This document shows positions 15,167 through 25,400 of a DNA stretch of 35,396 nt, in pieces (the stretch's first letter is position 1; each line of letters begins with the position of its first letter). This DNA comes from Verrucomicrobiota bacterium (lineage in GTDB: Bacteria > Verrucomicrobiota > Verrucomicrobiia > Opitutales > Opitutaceae). The stretch covers positions 1-35,396 of the forward strand of contig JAEYYL010000093.1 in NCBI GenBank assembly GCA_023430825.1. The letters run 5' to 3'. The notes below the pieces were generated by a model. That model was not told the DNA's origin. It was given only the letters and a program-made list of their open reading frames with translations, and searched no databases. The position numbers and the translations under genes are program-made.

Positions 15167-18100
15167 CTAGACCAGGGGCGGAGAGGAGGGCGCAGGCGTG
15201 CGGGTCCGATTCACGGCGTCCACGATGAACGAGATGCTCGCGCCTTCGCCGGGACGGCCGGAAATTTCGCAGCGCCCTCCGATGCGGGCAAGCCGGCGTT
15301 TCATGTTCAAGAGGCCGTTGCCCGAGGTGGCGCGGTCGGTTCTGGCAGCGTCCGGTTTTTCGGAATCGAGGCCGCGGCCGTTGTCCCGGACGGTGAGCAC
15401 GAACGAGTCGGGTTGCAGGTGCAGCGCAATGCGCACTTCGCTGGCGGCCGCGTGCTTGACGGCGTTGTTGAGCGCTTCCTTGAACGCGAGGAAGAGGTTG
15501 TGGCGGGTTTCCGCCGACAGCGGCCACGCCGGAACATCGATCGGCAGATCGAGCCGGCAGCGCACGTTGGCGGCGGCGAGAAAATCCTGCGCGAAACGCC
15601 CCATGTAGTCGACGAGGCTGTCGAGCGTGTCGTGCCGCGGATCGACGGCCCACACGATTTCGTCGAGGGCGCGCGTCACCTCGCGGGCCGTGCTATAGAT
15701 CCGGCCGAGCATCGCGGCGGCGCGCTCGGGCTCCGCGAGTTCGCCGCGCGCGGGCTGGCTGAGCATCGCGATGCGCGACAGGCTGGCCCCGACGTCGTCG
15801 TGGATGTCCTGTGCGATGCGCGCGCGTTCGCGTTCGATTTCGTGCTGACGCTCCATCCGCTCGATCTGCCGTTGCATGCGCCGCCGCGTGAGATGACGCG
15901 CGAACCCCGCGATCGCCGTCGCCGAAATCGCGATCACCGAACCGAGGAACCACCACGTTTCCCAGAAGAAGGGCGCGACGGTGAAGGTGAGCGAGGCGCC
16001 TTCGGTGTTCCACAGGCCGTCGTTGTTGCAGGCGATCACGCGAAAGCGATAGGTGCCCGAAGCGAGGTGGCTGTAGAACGCGGTTCGTCGCGGGCCGGCT
16101 TCGACCCAGTCGTTGTCGACGCCGTCGAGGCGGTATTTGAACAGCACCTTGCCGGGCGCGACGAAGCTCAGGCCGGTGAACTGAAACTCCAGCCGCTCGT
16201 GATCCGGCGACAATCGCCCGGCCGCGGCGCCGCCGGCGAAGCGCATTTCCTTTCGATCCACCAGCAACGATTCGATGGCGACGGGCGGCGGCGTGGGGTT
16301 GGGCGCGATCCGCGCGGGATCGACGCTGACCACGCCCTTGCTGGTGGCGAACCAGAGGCGTCCATCCGCCGTCTTGCATCCGGCCGCCTGCAGTCCTCCG
16401 GTGAACTCGATCGTGGGCAGACCGTCGCTGTGATCGTAAATCTGGCTCGCGACCGCGGGGATGAGCCCGTCGGCGCAGCGGTTCAGCTGCTCCTTCGCCA
16501 CGCGTTGAAGACCGTGATGCGTGCTCAGCCAGAGATAACCGAGACCGTCGTCGAGAATGTAGCAGATGACATTGTCCGCGAGGCCTTCGCTCAAACCGAT
16601 GTGGCTGAACCGCCCGTCCTTGAACCGGCTCAAGCCGCGGTCCGCGGTGCCGATCCAGAGCGCACCATCGTCGTCGGCAAGAAGGCATTGAATGGCGTCG
16701 CTCGGCAGACCGTCTTTTTGACGGAGGATCGCTATTTCGCCGTCGGCCAGCCGCGCGAGACCTCCCTGGGCGAATCCGCCCCAGATGACCCCGTTGCGGT
16801 CCTGCACGACGGCGCGCACTCCGCCGGCGGATTCGTCGGGCGCTTTGAGCAACCACGTTGCGCGGTCGTCCTTGATCCGCAGCAGGCCTTCGTGATTTCC
16901 GACGAGGAGTTCGCCCGTTGCTTCGAGCGGTCGGAGGGCATACACGGCGCTCGACGCCGGATCGATGTAGTCGGGGCGGACAAAACGTCCGTGGTTGAGC
17001 CGATACGGACCGCCCCACCAGTAGTTGCCCGCCCAGACCTCGCCGTCCGCGCTCTCGGCGACGGAGGGGATATACCAGTTGCTCAGCCCTTGCGCGTCGC
17101 CGTAATGCGTCCATTGGCCGTCGCGATGATGATACAATCCGACGCCATCGGTTCCGACCCACAGCGAGCCGTCACGGCCGGCTGCGACGGAGAGCACGGT
17201 GCAGCCCTGCCATTGGTCGGGCGAGTTCAGTGTCGAGAACGCGGACGGATGGATTGAGACCAGCCCGGTGTTGCCGATGCCCGCCCAGAGGTTGCCTTCG
17301 CGATCCTCGGAGAGAAAACGAATCCAATTCTGCGGCAGGCCGTCGGCGCGGTCGAAATGGACCGGGGGCCGGCCGTCGCCAAAAATCAAATACAGGCCGG
17401 AATAGATCGTGCCCACCGCCAGCGTGCCGTCGCGCAGTTCGAGGCTGCAGGACAGAGATCCCGGCGGCCACGGATAATCACCGCGATCCTCCGTCCAGCG
17501 GCCGTCCTGCCATTTGCGGACGCGGTCGTCGCAGAGGACCCACACGCCACCGTCGGCCGCGGCGGCGACGCTGAGGACGTAGTTTTCACGACGCGGTGCG
17601 TCGAACGCGAGCGGGCGAAATTCACCGTCGGCCAGGCGGGCCGCGCGGCCGTTTTCGGCCACCCAGATGCTTCCGCTGCGGCTGCGAGTCCACGCGATCA
17701 CGCCGGGGTGATCGGGGGCGATCAACGACGGAACCTGGACGCCGTGGTGATCCAGTGAATCGACGGCCCCGTTGTGGCGCATCGCCCAAAGACGACCCTG
17801 CTCGTCGCGGCCGAGGCCGACGACGCTCTCGCCCACGACGCCGGACGGCGGGGCGAAAAGTTCGAACCCGCCTTCGTGATAGCGCGAGACCGCTCCGCTA
17901 TCGTGCCCGATCCAGAGGGTTCCGCCGGCGTCCACCCACAAGCAGGCGATGCGTCGGTCGGGCAGTGCGGGCGTGTTGCCGGGATCGAAGACCTGAAAGC
18001 GTTCGCCGTCGAAGCGCACGAGGCCGTTGTGCGTGCCGAACCAGAGATAGCCGTCGGGTGTTTGGACGCCGGCGGTCACCATGTTTTGCACCAGTCCGTC

Positions 18101-18301
18101 CTCCGTTTGCCACAGCCGAACCGAGTAGCCTTCGGTCAGGAAGGTGGCGGCGAAACCGGTCGTCGCGGTCAGAAGCAGGATCAGGAGCGACGCGGCAAGC
18201 GAGCGAAGGGGCGACAACATGAGCAGGGCGATCGCAACGAGGACGAAGGACTCGGAAGGTAGTCGCAAGTGTTGAGACGACGAGGCGTGCGATCGGTCCA
18301 T
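15167..18301 (-). CDS. Sensor histidine kinase with periplasmic propeller and Y_Y_Y domain
   Basis: Membrane sensor kinase of about 1044 residues. The N-terminal hydrophobic region is followed by a periplasmic seven-bladed-type propeller made of repeats such as GYLWFGTHNGLVRFDG, SLWVGTDGVGLYHH and ALWIGTADRGLSRFKDG. A Y_Y_Y domain (FKYRLDGVDNDWVE) and one transmembrane segment (WWFLGSVIAISATAIAGF) come next. The kinase core has H834 in ARIAQDIHDDVGASLSRI (HisKA_3 type) and an HATPase (ALNNAVKHAAASEVR, DNGRGLD). This matches the sensor half of Bacteroidota hybrid two-component glycan sensors, but as a separate protein. The start is uncertain: ATG 18301 is used, while ATG 18220 gives a neater signal peptide (MLSPLRSLAASLLILLL). 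A TTG at 18331 touches the stop of the preceding regulator. Confidence 0.9.
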   Translation of the reverse strand: MDRSHASSSQHLRLPSESFVLVAIALLMLSPLRSLAASLLILLLTATTGFAATFLTEGYSVRLWQTEDGLVQNMVTAGVQTPDGYLWFGTHNGLVRFDGERFQVFDPGNTPALPDRRIACLWVDAGGTLWIGHDSGAVSRYHEGGFELFAPPSGVVGESVVGLGRDEQGRLWAMRHNGAVDSLDHHGVQVPSLIAPDHPGVIAWTRSRSGSIWVAENGRAARLADGEFRPLAFDAPRRENYVLSVAAAADGGVWVLCDDRVRKWQDGRWTEDRGDYPWPPGSLSCSLELRDGTLAVGTIYSGLYLIFGDGRPPVHFDRADGLPQNWIRFLSEDREGNLWAGIGNTGLVSIHPSAFSTLNSPDQWQGCTVLSVAAGRDGSLWVGTDGVGLYHHRDGQWTHYGDAQGLSNWYIPSVAESADGEVWAGNYWWGGPYRLNHGRFVRPDYIDPASSAVYALRPLEATGELLVGNHEGLLRIKDDRATWLLKAPDESAGGVRAVVQDRNGVIWGGFAQGGLARLADGEIAILRQKDGLPSDAIQCLLADDDGALWIGTADRGLSRFKDGRFSHIGLSEGLADNVICYILDDGLGYLWLSTHHGLQRVAKEQLNRCADGLIPAVASQIYDHSDGLPTIEFTGGLQAAGCKTADGRLWFATSKGVVSVDPARIAPNPTPPPVAIESLLVDRKEMRFAGGAAAGRLSPDHERLEFQFTGLSFVAPGKVLFKYRLDGVDNDWVEAGPRRTAFYSHLASGTYRFRVIACNNDGLWNTEGASLTFTVAPFFWETWWFLGSVIAISATAIAGFARHLTRRRMQRQIERMERQHEIERERARIAQDIHDDVGASLSRIAMLSQPARGELAEPERAAAMLGRIYSTAREVTRALDEIVWAVDPRHDTLDSLVDYMGRFAQDFLAAANVRCRLDLPIDVPAWPLSAETRHNLFLAFKEALNNAVKHAAASEVRIALHLQPDSFVLTVRDNGRGLDSEKPDAARTDRATSGNGLLNMKRRLARIGGRCEISGRPGEGASISFIVDAVNRTRTPAPSSPPLV

Positions 18302-18327
18302 CTGCCGCGCCGTCGGCCGGGTTAGCT

Positions 18328-18960
18328 TCAATCCACGTGAATCAGCCCGCGCTTGATGGCGGCAAGCGTGGCCTGGACGCGGTCGGCCACGCCGAGCTTC
18401 GACAGGATGCCGGTGACGTGCGCCTTCACCGTCGCTTCGGCGAGGCCGAGAGCGGCGCCAATGTCCTTGTTGCTGCAGCCTTTTCCGATCAGGCGAAGCA
18501 CTTCGAGTTCACGCGCGGAGAGTTGGGAGGCAATGCGGGAGGCCAGGCGGATGCCGAGCTCGTGTGGCAGCACTTGCTCTCCGGCGTGAACGCGGCGGAT
18601 GGCATCGAGCAGTTCGGCGAGCGGTGCTTCCTTTCCGACAAATCCGCGCGCGCCGGCTTCGAGCGCCGCGGATATTTCGTCGCCGCCGGCGAAACTGCTG
18701 AGCACGAGGATGTGCACGGTGCCGAACTCGCGCCGGAGTTGGACGATTGTCTCGATGCCGTTGCGTTTCGGCATGCGCAGGTCCAGCACGACGACGTCGG
18801 GGCGATGCTGCCGAAACGCGGTGAGCGCGTCGTCGCCATTCTGGGCCTGCGCGATCACCTGCATGTCGGGCTGGTTGTTGATCCCGAGGGAAAGGCCCAT
18901 GCGAACGACGATATGGTCGTCGACGAGCAACACGCGGATTTTCGAGTCGGCAGATTCCAT
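18328..18960 (-). CDS. NarL/LuxR-family response regulator, partner of the kinase at 18963
   Basis: Two-component regulator of 210 residues starting at ATG 18960, two bases after the stop of the upstream kinase. The receiver domain shows DDH near residues 14-16, phosphoacceptor D60 in VVVLDLRMPKRNG, S88/S89, and K110 in GFVGKE. The C-terminal LuxR-type helix-turn-helix (LSARELEVLRLIGKGCSNKD, ATVKAHVTGILSKLGV) binds DNA. All conserved positions are present. It is clearly diverged from the second regulator in this run (14472), so the two pairs probably recognise different sites. In-frame sequence upstream of 18960 lies inside the kinase gene and was not used. Confidence 0.9.
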   Translation of the reverse strand: MESADSKIRVLLVDDHIVVRMGLSLGINNQPDMQVIAQAQNGDDALTAFRQHRPDVVVLDLRMPKRNGIETIVQLRREFGTVHILVLSSFAGGDEISAALEAGARGFVGKEAPLAELLDAIRRVHAGEQVLPHELGIRLASRIASQLSARELEVLRLIGKGCSNKDIGAALGLAEATVKAHVTGILSKLGVADRVQATLAAIKRGLIHVD

Positions 18961-18962
18961 GG

Positions 18963-21900
18963 TCAAAGGGGGCTTCGCGATGAATATGGCACGCGAACGG
19001 TGATGCGGGTGCCGGCTCCGGGGCGGCTGACGATCGCGACGGTGCCGCCGATCTTTTCGGCGCGGCTCCGGAAACTCGGCAGCCCGAAATGCCCCCAATC
19101 GCCGCTGAGCACGACCGCCGGATCGAATCCTCGGCCGTCGTCACCGATGCTGAGTTGCACCTCGTTTTCGCCGTAGTCCAGCGTCACCTCGAGATTCTTC
19201 GCCGCGGCATGTTTCGCCACGTTGGTGATGGCCTCTTGCGCGATCCGCAACAAATGGTGCTCGATCGTCGAACCGAGCGCGCGGGTGGCGCCCTTGCGCG
19301 TGACGGTCGCCGACAGCGACGGGAGAACGAGCCGGGTCAGCAACTGGCGCAGCGCCGCTTCGAAATCGAGCGTGTCCAGGACGGGAGAGTAGAGATTGTG
19401 CACGGCGTGCCGCATTTCGTTGCGGCTGTAGGCCAGCATTTGGCCGGCGACGGTGAGCTCCCGTTTGAGTTCGGGAGCGCAGGACGCGAACTGGGACATG
19501 GCCTCCAGTTGCAGGGCGAGTCCGGCGAAACCCTGTTCGACGCCGTCGTGAATTTCGCCGGCGAGCCGATTTCGTTCCGCGAGCGTGGCGGTCGTTTGCG
19601 TTTCGTTTTCGAGTTTGGTCATCGTCGACTTCAACTCGGCCGTGCGGGCGGCGACGAGTCGCTCGAGCGCGAGATTGCGGGCCTTCTCGCGTCGCAGCGA
19701 TAGCCGCACCAGCCCGAAGCCGAGCCCGACCGCAAGCAGGGTGTATCCGCCATACGCATACGCGGAGCGAAACCATGGCGGGGCGATCGCGAACTCCAGC
19801 GTGGTCGGTTCCCCGACCGGGCCACGCGGGTCCACGAGCCGCACTTCGAGGCGATACGAGCCTTCGCGAAGATCGGAGAGCCGCAGCATGGAACCGCCAT
19901 CGAGGCGATTCCACGAACTGCGGTTGAGCCGGGTCTCGTATTCCGGCGTGGGGCGCATCGCATAGGTGCCGGCGAAAAAGCGCAGCCCGAGGCTGTTTTC
20001 GTCGTAGGGAAACCGCAGCGTTGCCGAGCCGTTCGCCCGTTGGCCGATGAGTTCGTGGTTCGTGCGGAGATCCTTGATCGAGATGAGGCGCGGAAAACGC
20101 AGAGGCGAGACCGGCGTGTGATCGGTGGGCTTCAGGTTGAACAGGATGTAGCCGTTTGTGGCCCACACCTCGCGGCCGGGCATGATCTGCACGAGCGGTG
20201 CGAGTTCGTGGATCGTGCGATAGGATTCGAGATCGAGCGCGTGACGATCGGCGGCCGGATCGAACGTGAAGATCCCGTGCGGATGCGAGACCCACCACCG
20301 CCCGCTCTCGTCCTCGCGAATGCGGGCGGGCCAATAAGGCATTTGCTGCAGTTGGGATTCGATCTGCGGAGCGTCGACGAAGGTGTCCGTTTCCTCGTCG
20401 AAATAGACGCGTCCGGACTCGGGCCCATTCAGGATCACCGTGCGACCAAGCACGTTCACATGAATCCAGTTGGGATCGGGCCAGGGAAACGAATCGAACA
20501 CGCGGGTGACGATCGAATCGTTCTGCAGCTGGAGCCGAGCCGCGTAATTCGCGCCGATCTCGATCCACACGCCTTTGCGCGATCCGTGGACCATCGAGGG
20601 ATAGCCCAAGCCGGCGACACGGGGCGTGAATTCGCGCCAGCGGCCGGCCTCCAGCCTCAGGCCGGTGATCTGTTTCTCGCCGATCACGAGGCACTCGCCC
20701 GAATCGAGCACCCGCAATCGCCCGACCGGCAGGTCGGAGAGCACGGTTTGAAAAGGTTCGCCGGGCCTCCGGGCGAACACGCCCTCGGAGTTTCCCAACA
20801 GGAGCCAGGGACCGTGGACGGCGATGCCCCACGCTCCGGCGATGGGCTGCGGATCCATGAGTTGGAAGCGAGCGGGCTCGCCCGCTTTCGACGGGACCGA
20901 TTCGAAAACCCTGCCGTTCGACGCGACGATCGTGCGGCCTTCCCACGTTACGAATTGCGGCCAGCTCACCGGCAGGCCCAGCGTTTGTCCGAAGGTGGTG
21001 ACCGGCGCCCCGTAGAAAATTTTGACGACACCTCCCTCGGTCGCCGCCCAAAGGACTCCGGGCTCATTGTTGGCGAGAGAACTGATCAACCGGTAGTCGG
21101 GACTGGTGAGCGAGGTGATGATGCCGCCCTCGGCGTCGAGAATAAGCAGCCCCTTCCCGGCGATCGCGACCGCGAACAGACCTTCCGGCAGGAACTGAAT
21201 CGCGCTGATGCGTCCATCGAGTCGGCCGCCAAGCTGCCGGTCCTGGAGATCGTGCAACTGTTGGCCGTCCCAGGAATAGAGCCGGCGCCCGACGGTTGAA
21301 ACCAGCGCGTGACCGGACGGGGAACTTGCCAGGTGATCGACGCCGATCCCGCTCAACGGATGATCGGCGATCGCTTTCGCGGCTCCGGAGGCCAAGTCGA
21401 GGCGCGAAGTCCCGCGGTCGAACGTGGAGACATAAAGGTCCGGGCCCATGCGGAAGACCCGTGCCACGTCATCTACACCGATGAACGTAGTCTGACGCGT
21501 GGCGCGATCCCAGTAAACCACCCCGCTGCGACCGGCGAAACACACGCCCGTCTCGAAAGGGATTATCTTGTTGAAGGTATTTAACAGCGCCCATTTTGGA
21601 ACGGTCGGCGGCACCAAGGGCTGAGGGGTGAGCAGACCTTCGGCCGTCGTTGAGAGAAACCCCCACGTGCCGAGCCCGCCGTAATAGATCGTCCCATCGG
21701 CGCCGCGCGCGACCTCCTCCACCTTTACGCCGGTGGGGGCAGGGCCCGTTTGATTGAGCCAGGCTTCGTCGTTGAGGACGAGAAAGGTTCCCTGTTGAAG
21801 CACCGTCAAGCGGCCCTGCTCATCGAAAGAGAGGCGCACGCCGCGCGAGATGCCGCCGATCTCCTCGTAGGAATAAAAGCGGGTGAAGGGGAGTCCCGTG

Positions 21901-22019
21901 AGGGGCGACGCGGCGGCGGGGCATTGGAGCCACGCGATACAGGAGACCACGAACCAAGCCAGCCATCGGCCGAGGTGGTGCGGGGTAATGCGGCCTCCAG
22001 CGGCATCCAGAATCGTCAT
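18963..22019 (-). CDS. Sensor histidine kinase with propeller-like sensor, first gene of the signalling run
   Basis: Membrane kinase of 1018 residues from ATG 22019; a GTG at 22046 would add nine residues. A signal sequence (LGRWLAWFVVSCIAWLQ, cleavage near AAA) leads into a ~650-residue periplasmic propeller-like sensor. Its repeats are less regular than in the neighbouring kinase. A Y_Y_Y domain (ENSLGLRFFAGTYAM, YETRLNRSSWNRLDGG), a transmembrane segment (AYGGYTLLAVGLGFGLV) and a short coiled coil follow. The kinase core has H824 in RLAGEIHDGVEQGFAGL and an HATPase (AITNVAKHAAAKNLEV, GDDGRGFDP). It is divergent from the TonB-dependent receptor at 22482 across an AT-rich regulatory region, so it probably responds to that receptor's substrate or a breakdown product. 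This last point is inference. Confidence 0.88.
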   Translation of the reverse strand: MTILDAAGGRITPHHLGRWLAWFVVSCIAWLQCPAAASPLTGLPFTRFYSYEEIGGISRGVRLSFDEQGRLTVLQQGTFLVLNDEAWLNQTGPAPTGVKVEEVARGADGTIYYGGLGTWGFLSTTAEGLLTPQPLVPPTVPKWALLNTFNKIIPFETGVCFAGRSGVVYWDRATRQTTFIGVDDVARVFRMGPDLYVSTFDRGTSRLDLASGAAKAIADHPLSGIGVDHLASSPSGHALVSTVGRRLYSWDGQQLHDLQDRQLGGRLDGRISAIQFLPEGLFAVAIAGKGLLILDAEGGIITSLTSPDYRLISSLANNEPGVLWAATEGGVVKIFYGAPVTTFGQTLGLPVSWPQFVTWEGRTIVASNGRVFESVPSKAGEPARFQLMDPQPIAGAWGIAVHGPWLLLGNSEGVFARRPGEPFQTVLSDLPVGRLRVLDSGECLVIGEKQITGLRLEAGRWREFTPRVAGLGYPSMVHGSRKGVWIEIGANYAARLQLQNDSIVTRVFDSFPWPDPNWIHVNVLGRTVILNGPESGRVYFDEETDTFVDAPQIESQLQQMPYWPARIREDESGRWWVSHPHGIFTFDPAADRHALDLESYRTIHELAPLVQIMPGREVWATNGYILFNLKPTDHTPVSPLRFPRLISIKDLRTNHELIGQRANGSATLRFPYDENSLGLRFFAGTYAMRPTPEYETRLNRSSWNRLDGGSMLRLSDLREGSYRLEVRLVDPRGPVGEPTTLEFAIAPPWFRSAYAYGGYTLLAVGLGFGLVRLSLRREKARNLALERLVAARTAELKSTMTKLENETQTTATLAERNRLAGEIHDGVEQGFAGLALQLEAMSQFASCAPELKRELTVAGQMLAYSRNEMRHAVHNLYSPVLDTLDFEAALRQLLTRLVLPSLSATVTRKGATRALGSTIEHHLLRIAQEAITNVAKHAAAKNLEVTLDYGENEVQLSIGDDGRGFDPAVVLSGDWGHFGLPSFRSRAEKIGGTVAIVSRPGAGTRITVRVPYSSRSPL

Positions 22020-22481
22020 GCCACGACGAACCTGACAGCGGTTCACGAGCGGGTAAAGCCCGTTCAGGACCGTCGGCGACGCTACTTTAGTATTATCACG
22101 GTCGAGACGTAGGTGGGCGTTGCCGCATGCAAACTCCCTGCGCCGGCGAGCGCCCGCGGTCAGCGCTGTGTCGCGGTGGAGTTGGTTTTGTCCGACATTA
22201 TAATACCAAGACTAAAGTATAGTTATATAGGCTACTTCTGCTCGCTTGAATTGTATGCGATAGAGCCGCGAACCTGAGTGCCTGCCGGTGCCCCATCGAC
22301 GGCGTGTCGCTTCCGCGGCCGCCCAACCCTGTCCGGCTCATTCCCGCGTCCTCATGCTACCCCATGTTCACGTCTGCGCACCGCGGAGCCGCTTGCCTGT
22401 GGGGGAAACTTGAGCGCGATCGATGACGAGTTTCGCCGTCCCTCGACCGGGCCGGCCCTAGCACGAACACCACCCCAAACT
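22020..22481. promoter_or_regulatory. Divergent promoter region between sensor kinase and second receptor
   Basis: This 462-base non-coding stretch separates two divergent starts. It contains an AT-rich island at about 22195-22230, with TATAAT-like words, that stands out from the GC-rich surroundings, and a long-range inverted repeat (22083-22219). The frame of the receptor stays open upstream to 22278 but shows no signal-peptide or domain features there. Exact -35/-10 pairs could not be assigned. Confidence 0.6.
22083..22219. repeat. Inverted repeat TACTTTAGT...ACTAAAGTA in the divergent promoter
   Basis: TACTTTAGT at 22083-22091 is matched by its reverse complement ACTAAAGTA at 22211-22219. 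The similarity extends inward: TATTAT (22091-22096) pairs with ATAATA (22200-22205), offset by a 5-base insertion in the right arm. Two AT-rich half-sites about 120 bases apart in a GC-rich divergent promoter suggest paired binding sites for a regulator, perhaps one of the neighbouring NarL-type proteins. Function is inferred from position only. Confidence 0.5.
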
Positions 22482-25400
22482 ATGAAGAAGCGATATAAAA
22501 AATGCGCCCTGATGTGCACGGCCTTGTCCGTCACCACAGGGCTACTGGCCCAAGCCACCACGCCCGCCGCGGCGCCTGCCGAAGAGGAGGTCGTCCAGTT
22601 GTCGCCGTTCGAGGTCCGCGCGGACTCCGACCTGGGCTATCAGGCGACCGACACCCTGGGCGGAACGCGCATCCGCACCGACCTGCGCGACGTCGGTTCC
22701 GCGATCTCGGTCGCGACGAAGGCGCTGATGGACGACATCGGCGCCACCGACGCCCAATCGCTGCTTCAATATATGACCAGTTCGGAGGTCGGCGGCGTCT
22801 ATGGAAACTTCATGCTCGGTGGTCCGATCGCCGACGCCGGGGCGATCAACGATAACACGGCGCGCCAGAATCCCCAGGGTAACACGCGTATCCGTGGTTT
22901 GAATTCGGCGGACAACACGCGGGATTTCTTCCTGACCGACATCCCGTTCGATACCTATAACACCTCGCGTGTCGACGTGCAGCGTGGCGCCAATTCGATC
23001 CTTTTCGGCAACGGCAGTGGAGCGGGCATCATCAACGGCGCCACGGACGGAGCCGTCATCGGAAAAAATTCCACGGTGGTGCAGACCCGCTATGGCAGCT
23101 TCGGCAGCTACCGCGGCAGCTTGAACATCAATCGCGACCTCATCCCGGGTGAACTCGCGATCCGCGGCGCCGCGCTCTACGACAAGACCTACTATCGCCA
23201 GGAACCGGCCTTCAACCGCGATCAGCGTTACTACGGATCGGTGCGTTGGGATCCGAAATTCCTCCGCAAGGGGAGCGCCCGGACCTCGATCAAGATCTCG
23301 TTCGAAGACGGTGAGATCGTCGCCAATCGTCCGCGCATCAATACGATCAACGACGCGTTGAGCCCCTGGTTCATCCAGTCGCCGATCGAGCTTCGTTCGC
23401 CGACGCCGCTGGGCCGTCCCGACGGGGTCGATCAAACCCTCCTCGGGATCCTCACGCCGATGAAATCCCACGCCGGTTACAATCCCTTCGTGACCGGCAT
23501 CGCGCAGGCCAACCTCGATCCCTCCCGCAAGGATATCGGTGCGCGCGCGAATTTCAGCGCGACCAGCAATCCCAATGCGGAGCCGTGGCTCGGCGCGTTC
23601 GTGAAAACGAACGAGCAAGGCGCCGCGCAGCTCGGGCCGGGATTCGACGTCAGCGGCGGCGGCTACTCGGCGTGGATCGCGCAGTTCGACGATCCGACCT
23701 CGAGCACGATCAACCGGATCGTTTTCCCCACCATCGGCAACGCCAACTACTACGCGGTGAACTCCTCCGGTTTGCGCGACGGTCAGGGCATCAACGGCCT
23801 CCGCTCGCCCGATCTCACCGGCTTGCTGCGCCTCGATCAGTATTCGTCCCGCGGCCTCGGCTCGCTTCTCTATACCCTCCAGGGTGTCTGGCGCGCCGGC
23901 ACGATCACGGACCCCAGCGTGTTCGATTTCTTCAACAACCTGATCGACGGCCCGAACAAGGGCGAAGGTTCCAAGTTCCGGGCGTTCAACGCGACGATCG
24001 ATCAGACGTTTTGGAACGACCGCTTCGGCTTCCAACTCGCCTACGACAAGCAGGACTACATGAGCTACCGCTGGGCGATGCTGAACAATCCCACGCTGAC
24101 GATGGATATTTATACGCATCTGCCCTATGCGACGTTGAACCCATCGACCGGCCTATATGAACCGGTGGCCAATCCGAACTTCGGCCGCCCCTATGTCATC
24201 AGCCAGTCCGGCGGCAACAATCGCAGCGAGTCGCGCCGGGAAACCAAGCGCTTCACGCCGTATCTCGATCTCGATTTCAAGACCCTGTTCGATTCGGATA
24301 ATCTGCTCACCCAGGTGCTCGGCCGCCACACCTTCACCGGACTCTATGAAGAGTTCGAGCGGGAGAACGAGAGCATGAACTACCGCGGCTACGCCGTGGA
24401 TGCCAACCGCGCGACGGAACTCTTCGGTCCCAACCGGGCGATCGGTTCCACGGAGCGCAACATCGCGACCATCTCCTATCTTGGGCCGAGCATCGCCAGC
24501 GCGACTTCCATGTCCGGCCTGAACCTCTCTCGGATCCACGCGGTCCAGCAGCCACGGACGGTTTATAACGAGGGTTCGGCCACCCAGCTCGCGCCCATCG
24601 CCACCGTCTGGAGCTCGAACTGGACGGGCGCCGCGTTGCCGGCCGGTGCGGGCGCGGCCTTCACACCTCCGGCCAACGGTGTTGCGCCGAACCAGGTCGG
24701 CGGCAACGCCACGACCCAATCGGAGAACCCGTTGAACTATGCGGGCTGGATCAACACGACGCTGCCGATCATCAGCGCATTCGACGGCGGCAGCGTGCGC
24801 GATCTCGCTTCCGGCTACTCGCTGACCAAGAGCCAGATCACCTCGCAGGCGATCGTCGACCAATGGAAGCTCCTCCACCAGAATCTCGTGGTCACAGGAG
24901 GCCTTCGCAAAGACAAGATCGAAACCTACACGCCCGGCAATCCGACGCTCGCCGCCAATGCGCCGCAGCGCACCGGTTCCCGTCCGGTGCCGAATACCAC
25001 GGGCGCGGTCGATTGGACGGCCCCGTTTGAATATCCGGATTCTCCCAGCGCGACGTTCACCAGTCCCTGGCTCAAGACCTACGGCATCGTCGCGCACTCG
25101 CCGCAGTTCATCAACCGGCGCCTTCCGCTGGGGCTGCAATTTAGTCTCTTCTACAGCCGCTCGGAGAACTTCCAGCCGGCGACCCGCAAGGACGTGATCA
25201 CGGGCGTCGACCTCGCGCCGCCGACCGGCGACACGAAGGACTACGGCTTTATGATCAGCGCGCTGGATGGCCGGGTTTCACTTCGGGCGACGCGTTATGA
25301 AACCAACGTGAAAGGCGCCAGCCTCCAGGACAATTCCGTCATCAATTTCATCCGCGATGAAGTTGTCCGCGGCATTCAGTTCTCGAAGTCGGTTCTCTAT

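Noticed and set aside
15104..17257. 717-codon open frame on the plus strand
   Set aside because: It mirrors the propeller sensor kinase on the minus strand, which has clear kinase and sensor motifs.
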